DNA of 10,969 nucleotides. Origin: Psychrilyobacter sp. (GTDB taxonomy: Bacteria > Fusobacteriota > Fusobacteriia > Fusobacteriales > Fusobacteriaceae). Position numbers and translations under genes: made by a program. The notes beneath the pieces were generated by a model. The model saw only the letters and a list, made by a program, of their open reading frames with translations, did not search any database and was not told the origin of the DNA. Of this stretch, positions 6,477-10,969 are shown one piece after another. Location: contig JAGLEA010000101.1 in assembly GCA_023145315.1 (NCBI GenBank), forward strand, positions 1 to 10,969, read 5' to 3'. Numbering within the stretch: the first letter of the stretch is position 1; each line of letters begins with the position of its first letter.

Positions 6477-7877
6477 ATGTTAAAAAAAGATATTAATAGG
6501 CTAGATATATTATCACTAGCTGTAGGAGCAATAATAGGAACAGGTGCATTTTTATTGCCTGGAACGACTTTTTTAAAAGCAGGAATGTTGAACTCTATAA
6601 TTGCTATCTTAACAGGTGGATTTATTATGGTAGGAATAGAGAAGAATTATGGTTACCTCTTGAAAAAATTCCCAGTAGCAGGTGGTGAATACGCTTTCAC
6701 TTATGATGCTTTTGGATGGAAACATGCATTAATATGTGGGTGGTTTCTAACATTAGCCTATTTGAGTCTAGTGCCATTTAATGCTACAGGATTAGGATTT
6801 GTAGCAGGATTTGTAGCTCCAGGACTATTAAAAGTCGGTTATTTATATACAATTGTAGGATCTAGTATATATTTAGGAGAGATTGGGATTGCAATATTTG
6901 TATTAGTATTGTTCGCATATTTAAATATCAAGGGTGTAAAATTAGCTTCTAATTTTCAAAATATAATGGTATTTATTTTAGTTGGAATTGTATTTTTATT
7001 TTTAAGCTTAGCAATTGCAAGAGTAGGAGTGGGGAATTCATTTACTGCTACATTTTTAACGGGACAAACTCTTAGTATATCAAAAATTTTACAAGTTTTA
7101 TCTATAGCACCTATGCTCTATGTGGGATTTGATTGTATACCTCAGGTGGCAGAAGAGCTAGACTTTGCAGCAGAGGATGCTTCAAAATTAGCAATAGTAT
7201 CTATTTTATTAGGAGCTGTAATATATGCTTCGATAGTTTATTTTACAACTTTTGGTGTAACATTAGATGATATTATGGCTGGGAATATAACATGGGCAAC
7301 AGGTCATACAGTAGAGTTCTATTTTGGTAAAATAGGGTTATGGTCACTAGCATTAGCATTATTATCAGCAATAATTGCAGGTATAAATGGATTTTATATG
7401 GCTTCAAGTAGATTATTATTTGCCATGGCAAGAGGAAAGATATTACCAGAATTTTTTGGAGTTTTAGATTCTAAACATAACACTCCTAAAAATGCAATCT
7501 TATTTGTACTAGGAATATCACTAATAGCTCCTTGGTTTGGTAGAAATGTTCTAAGTTGGATAGTGGGAACATCTAGTGTAGGAGCATCGATAGGATATCT
7601 ATATACGAGCTTAGCTTCATATAAATTATATAAAAAAGAACATAAAAAAGTCTATCCACCAGCAATTTTTGGAACTGTAGCAGGTGTAATTTTCTTAATA
7701 TTATTATTAGTACCAGGATTAAATAGTTCTATATCTATGCCTACAACAATTATAGTTGTAGTATGGGGATTATTAGGTTTTTCTTTCTATAAATTTTATG
7801 ATCTAAAAGTGGTTCATTACACAGCAGAAGAATTAGATAAATTAATTTTGGGAAGAGATCCAGAAGTGAAAAAGTAA
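6477..7877 (+). CDS. APC-superfamily amino acid permease
   Basis: A 466-residue inner-membrane transporter with about 12 hydrophobic helices, expected to carry an amino acid or a related amine by proton coupling or exchange. Family marks are GAIIGTGAFLLPG in helix 1 (17-29, the unwound substrate-binding segment), FPVAGGEYAF (65-74) with the following FGWKHALICGWFL, the helix 6 block YVGFDCIPQVAEE (215-227), and ASSRLLFAMARGKILPEFF (309-327) in helix 8. The substrate cannot be read from the sequence; no neighbouring decarboxylase, deiminase or ammonia-lyase points to one. The start is supported by AGGAAGG 5 bases upstream. The gene has its own promoter and ends in a strong terminator, so it is probably a single-gene unit. 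The C-terminal tail (about 440-466) is polar and cytoplasmic. Confidence 0.88.
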   Translation: MLKKDINRLDILSLAVGAIIGTGAFLLPGTTFLKAGMLNSIIAILTGGFIMVGIEKNYGYLLKKFPVAGGEYAFTYDAFGWKHALICGWFLTLAYLSLVPFNATGLGFVAGFVAPGLLKVGYLYTIVGSSIYLGEIGIAIFVLVLFAYLNIKGVKLASNFQNIMVFILVGIVFLFLSLAIARVGVGNSFTATFLTGQTLSISKILQVLSIAPMLYVGFDCIPQVAEELDFAAEDASKLAIVSILLGAVIYASIVYFTTFGVTLDDIMAGNITWATGHTVEFYFGKIGLWSLALALLSAIIAGINGFYMASSRLLFAMARGKILPEFFGVLDSKHNTPKNAILFVLGISLIAPWFGRNVLSWIVGTSSVGASIGYLYTSLASYKLYKKEHKKVYPPAIFGTVAGVIFLILLLVPGLNSSISMPTTIIVVVWGLLGFSFYKFYDLKVVHYTAEELDKLILGRDPEVKK

Positions 7878-7893
7878 AAAACAAATTATAGGG

Positions 7894-7930
7894 AAGTAGA
7901 ACTTAAAACTATTTAAGTTCTACTTTTTTT
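7894..7930 (+). terminator. Strong intrinsic terminator after the permease gene
   Basis: AAGTAGAACTTAAA (7894-7907) pairs perfectly with TTTAAGTTCTACTT (7912-7925) around a 4-base loop, and the 3' arm runs into seven consecutive T (7924-7930). It starts 16 bases after the permease stop. The reverse strand lacks a matching T-run after the stem, so it acts only on plus-strand transcripts. It isolates the helicase unit from upstream reading. Confidence 0.93.
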
Positions 7931-7933
7931 GTA

Positions 7934-7942
7934 TGGTATACT
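7934..7942 (+). promoter_or_regulatory. Possible extended -10 promoter for the helicase-methyltransferase unit
   Basis: TGGTATACT (7934-7942) has the TGn extension and five of six bases of TATAAT. It lies just after the terminator T-run; no good -35 box is present (TAAGTT at 7914-7919, inside the terminator stem). Transcription would begin near 7949, upstream of the short ORF and the helicase gene. Confidence 0.45.
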
Positions 7943-7975
7943 ATTGTAATAGAATCAAACTAAAAGGGAAAAGAT

Positions 7976-8017
7976 ATGGAATCAGGAGAAAATAAAATAG
8001 AAGTGATAGAGGAATAA
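7976..8017 (+). CDS. Possible 13-codon upstream ORF (leader peptide)
   Basis: ATG at 7976 opens a reading frame for MESGENKIEVIEE that stops at 8015-8017. AAGGGAAAAG lies upstream at usable ribosome-binding distance. It sits between the predicted promoter and the helicase, ending 23 bases before the helicase start. The peptide is acidic, has no run of rare or regulatory codons, and matches nothing I know. It may be a leader peptide, a degraded gene start, or chance. Confidence 0.25.
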   Translation: MESGENKIEVIEE

Positions 8018-8030
8018 TATTAAAAAGTTT

Positions 8031-8036
8031 GGAGGG
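8031..8036 (+). promoter_or_regulatory. Ribosome binding site that decides the helicase start at 8041
   Basis: GGAGGG lies 4 bases before ATG 8041. An upstream in-frame TTG at 8029-8031 overlaps this site and has no ribosome binding site of its own, so the four extra residues it would add are not translated. Confidence 0.85.
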
Positions 8037-8040
8037 AACT

Positions 8041-10413
8041 ATGGAAAATAAAGCTGTATTTATAGGTCATAAACAACCAATTTTACCTAAACTACAACAT
8101 TGTATAAAGAAAGCAAAAAAAATGTATTTTATAGTTTCTTTTATTAGAGATAGTGGAATGAAACTTCTAATTAAAACTATAAGAGAAGCATCTATTCAAG
8201 GTAAGGAAATAAAAATAATAACTAGTAATTATATGAATATAACAGAACCTAATGCACTATATAGGCTATTTGAAATTTTTGAAAAAGATAAGAATGTGAA
8301 AATATTTAATAATCCTAATATTTCTTTTCACCCGAAAACATATATTTTTGAGTATGAAGATGAAGATGGAGAAGTATTGGTGGGTTCATCTAACATTTCT
8401 TATTCAGCACTAATGAGTGGAGTAGAGTGGAATTATGCTTTTAAGAAAAAATCTAATCCAAATGAATACCAAGAGTTTTTAGATGAATTTAACGAGTTGT
8501 ATAATGAAAGTAGTTTTGAACTAAGTATTGAGTGGCTAAGAAATTATGAAAAAACATATAGAAAAAATAGAGAAGTAGTAGATATAACACCTCCGAAACT
8601 AGATTTAGAGCCTATAAAATTTCAAATACCTGCACTTTATGAGCTTTCAAAAACAAGGGAAGAAGGTCATACAAAAGCTATGGTTACAGTTGCAACAGGG
8701 TTAGGTAAAACATACTTAGCTGCTTTTGACTCTTTAAATTATAAAAGGATTTTATTTGTAGCTCATAATATTGAAATATTAGAGCAGGCAAAAATTTCTT
8801 TTTTAACTGTACATCATGATAAGAAAGCAGATTTTTTTATCGGAGAAAATAAAACAAAAGGTTCAGATATTATATTTGCTAGTATACAAACTTTAGGAAA
8901 AGAAAGGTATTTAAATGATGAGTATTTTTCCAAAGATTATTTTGATTATATAGTTATAGATGAATTTCATCATGCTGATGCTCCTACATATAGAAGACTA
9001 ATAGAGTATTTTGAACCAAAGTTTTTATTAGGACTAACGGCCACTCCTGATAGAGCTGATAACGGAGATATTTATGAATTGTGTGATTATAATATTGCAT
9101 ATGAATGTGATTTTAAGACGGGAATAAATAATGCTTGGCTTGTTCCATTTGAATATTATGGAATATATGATGATATAGATTATAGTGATATACCGTGGAG
9201 AAGTGGTAAATATAATTTAGAAGCTTTAGAAAATAAATTGATTATAGAGGAAAGAAGTCGTGAAATTCTAAAAAAATATAAGACATATCATCAAGGGAAA
9301 ACAATAGGTTTTTGTGCAAGTGTTAGACATGCCAAACATATGGTTGAATATTTTAATAAAAATGGGATTAATGCTACCTGTATTCTAGGAGAAACATCAA
9401 AAGAGGAAAGGAAGAAAACAACTGAAATTTTTAAAAAAGGTAAGTTGGATTTAATTTTTGTAGTTGATGTGTTTAATGAAGGTGTGGATATTCCAAATAT
9501 AGAAACCGTTATGTTTTTAAGACCAACGACTTCATACACCATATTCATTCAACAACTAGGAAGGGGACTTAGAACTAGTGAAAATAAAAAAAAATTAAGA
9601 GTTTTAGATTTTGTAGGGAATTATAAAGGCAGTGAATGGAAACCATTATTTTTAACAGGAAAATATAATCCTAAAAATCCAAAACAAAAACCTATATCTT
9701 CTTTTGACTTAGACCTTCCTGAAGGGTGTCATGCTAATTTTGATTTGAAATTAATTGATTATTTAGAAGAAGAAAAAAGTAAAAAAGAACCTTTAAAAGA
9801 TAAATTAAAATATGAATTTTTTAGAGTAGAAGAATTTTTAGGTAAAGTTCCAAAAATGGATGATATCATGACTCATGGAAAATATCCAATAGATATCTAC
9901 ATAAAAACTTTTAAGTCATGGCTAAATTTTATAATAGATATTGGAAGGGCAACTCCTGAAGAAGAAAATCTTTGGAATAATAAAATTGGAATGGAAACAC
10001 TAATGTTCTTGGAAAAAACATCCATGACAAAATCATATAAAATACCAACATTATTGAGTCTTTTTGGAACTAAAGGATTAAAGGCAGAAGTTTCATCTAT
10101 AGAAATAGGAGAAGAGTTTTCAAAGTTTTATTCAAATGAATTACATGGAAAAGATTTAAATAATAAAAAACATAAGAATTGGGAATTATGGAAAAATAAA
10201 GAATTTGAGAAGTTAGCACTAGATAACCCTGTAAAGTTTTTAACAAAAAGTGCTAATCATCTTTTTGATTATGATAAAGATAAGAAAGTCTTCAGCTTAA
10301 ATAAAAAAGTTTTTAACTCGTTAAAAGATAATTTAGAGTTTTTAAAGAAAGCAAAAGAGATATTAGAGTATAGAAATATAACATACTTTAGAAGAAAATA
10401 CGGAGAGGATTAG
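8041..10413 (+). CDS. PLD-like domain / superfamily 2 helicase fusion protein
   Basis: A 790-residue multidomain protein. Residues 1-165 form a phospholipase-D-like nuclease-type domain with HPK (97-99) and GSSNIS (115-120), half of the two-motif site these enzymes usually build by duplication or dimerisation. Residues 190-345 are the first helicase lobe: Q-motif-like FQIPAL (194-199), Walker A ATGLGKT (218-224), DEFH (307-310), TAT (333-335). The second lobe holds VVDVFNEGVDIP (474-485) and QQLGRGLR (504-511). The last 270 residues lack motifs I can name but resemble the C-terminal part of helicases annotated with DUF3427; that assignment is unverified. ATP-driven translocation on nucleic acid is expected; strand cutting by the PLD domain is possible. 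Such proteins occur in defence and repair settings, but the biological role here is unknown. The methyltransferase gene follows after one base. Confidence 0.88.
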   Translation: MENKAVFIGHKQPILPKLQHCIKKAKKMYFIVSFIRDSGMKLLIKTIREASIQGKEIKIITSNYMNITEPNALYRLFEIFEKDKNVKIFNNPNISFHPKTYIFEYEDEDGEVLVGSSNISYSALMSGVEWNYAFKKKSNPNEYQEFLDEFNELYNESSFELSIEWLRNYEKTYRKNREVVDITPPKLDLEPIKFQIPALYELSKTREEGHTKAMVTVATGLGKTYLAAFDSLNYKRILFVAHNIEILEQAKISFLTVHHDKKADFFIGENKTKGSDIIFASIQTLGKERYLNDEYFSKDYFDYIVIDEFHHADAPTYRRLIEYFEPKFLLGLTATPDRADNGDIYELCDYNIAYECDFKTGINNAWLVPFEYYGIYDDIDYSDIPWRSGKYNLEALENKLIIEERSREILKKYKTYHQGKTIGFCASVRHAKHMVEYFNKNGINATCILGETSKEERKKTTEIFKKGKLDLIFVVDVFNEGVDIPNIETVMFLRPTTSYTIFIQQLGRGLRTSENKKKLRVLDFVGNYKGSEWKPLFLTGKYNPKNPKQKPISSFDLDLPEGCHANFDLKLIDYLEEEKSKKEPLKDKLKYEFFRVEEFLGKVPKMDDIMTHGKYPIDIYIKTFKSWLNFIIDIGRATPEEENLWNNKIGMETLMFLEKTSMTKSYKIPTLLSLFGTKGLKAEVSSIEIGEEFSKFYSNELHGKDLNNKKHKNWELWKNKEFEKLALDNPVKFLTKSANHLFDYDKDKKVFSLNKKVFNSLKDNLEFLKKAKEILEYRNITYFRRKYGED

Positions 10414-10414
10414 A

Positions 10415-10969
10415 ATGTCCATTAATTTTTATGATGCAAATGCAAAAGAATTTTTTGAAAAAACAGTAAATGCAGATATGAGTGACACATGTGAAGTATT
10501 TACAAGTTACTTAAAAACAGGAGATGACATTTTAGACCTAGGTTGTGGAAGTGGGAGAGATTCTCTTTATTTTATTAAAAATGGATATAATGTTACTTCA
10601 GTGGATTACTCATATAAAATGGTAGAAATGGCAAGTAACTTTTTAAAAAAAGAAGTTTTGCAACTAGATATGCGAGAAATGGATTTTAAAAATAGATTTA
10701 ATGGAATTTGGGCTTGTGCTTCGATTTTACATATAAAAAAAGAAGAGGTGCCGAAAGTTTTAGAAAACTGTCATAATGCTTTAAAAGAAAATGGGATTTT
10801 ATATGCCAGTTTTAAATATGGTGATGGGGAAGTAGAAAGAGACGGAAGGTTGTTTTCAAATTTTACTGAAACTACTGTTTCTAAGATTTTAGAAACTCAA
10901 AACCTTTTTAAAATTGAAAAAATTTGGCAAACAGCAGATGTAAGATTTAAAAGAGAAGATGAAAAATGG
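10415..10969 (+). CDS. Class I SAM-dependent methyltransferase, C terminus cut off
   Basis: 185 codons are present and the frame is still open at the right edge, so the protein is incomplete, probably by a short tail. The SAM-binding fold is clear: motif I DLGCGSGRDS (41-50), the acidic ribose-binding VD at 63-64, and the WACASILH segment (99-106) in the motif IV position. No NPPY, DPPY or PC motif of DNA methyltransferases is seen, so the target is more likely a small molecule, RNA or protein; overall it looks like the TehB/UbiE-type group. The start ATG is one base after the helicase stop, and its ribosome binding site GGAGAGG lies inside the last helicase codons, so the two are almost certainly translated together. 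A physical or functional partnership with the helicase is inferred from this tight coupling. Confidence 0.85.
   Translation, partial: MSINFYDANAKEFFEKTVNADMSDTCEVFTSYLKTGDDILDLGCGSGRDSLYFIKNGYNVTSVDYSYKMVEMASNFLKKEVLQLDMREMDFKNRFNGIWACASILHIKKEEVPKVLENCHNALKENGILYASFKYGDGEVERDGRLFSNFTETTVSKILETQNLFKIEKIWQTADVRFKREDEKW

Noticed and set aside
8029..8040. TTG start adding four residues (MEGT) to the helicase
   Set aside because: The TTG overlaps the GGAGGG ribosome binding site that serves ATG 8041, and no ribosome binding site lies before it.
9291..9548. Minus-strand open frame inside the helicase gene
   Set aside because: It is antisense to helicase lobe 2, including part of motif V, and has no recognisable content.
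1..10969. CRISPR array, insertion sequence, tRNA or rRNA
   Set aside because: I saw no regularly spaced repeats, transposase frame with terminal inverted repeats, or tRNA/rRNA signature. The inverted repeats found are terminators or riboswitch parts.

Overview
The window is AT-rich, with AGA as the usual arginine codon. Its genes have strong GGAGG-type ribosome binding sites, and several promoters carry an extended -10 box (TGnTATAAT-like). Two proteins have Sec signal peptides without a lipobox. A thiamine-binding protein of the free periplasmic type suggests a cell with an outer membrane. Together this fits the Fusobacteriota (an Ilyobacter, Cetobacterium or Fusobacterium-like organism) better than a low-GC Firmicute. 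That is inference; no rRNA marker is present.

Layout. The left edge holds the first 70 codons of a cytoplasmic L-asparaginase on the minus strand. It diverges from a plus-strand gene for a PlsC-type lysophosphatidic acid acyltransferase. Next comes a complete thiamine uptake unit: a promoter, a TPP riboswitch, an intrinsic terminator, then thiB (binding protein) and thiP (fused double permease). The ATPase gene thiQ that would normally complete this ABC transporter is not here. The following genes encode an M3-family zinc oligoendopeptidase and, 28 bases downstream, a small exported protein of unknown function. An APC-superfamily amino acid permease with its own promoter follows. The peptidase, the permease and the asparaginase all fit a peptide- and amino-acid-fermenting lifestyle.

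A perfect 14-bp hairpin terminator closes this housekeeping stretch at about 7.93 kb. Beyond it lies a separate transcription unit that looks accessory. It contains a 13-codon upstream ORF, a 790-residue protein joining an N-terminal phospholipase-D-like domain to a superfamily 2 helicase and a long C-terminal region, and one base later a class I SAM-dependent methyltransferase that runs off the right edge. The helicase-methyltransferase pair is the most interesting item. Its architecture resembles nuclease-helicase proteins of defence or DNA-repair islands, but the methyltransferase has no DNA-methyltransferase catalytic motif. A defence role is a hypothesis only.

Two start sites were corrected from the longest possible reading: the exported protein probably starts at 5764 and the helicase at 8041, each judged from the position of the ribosome binding site.
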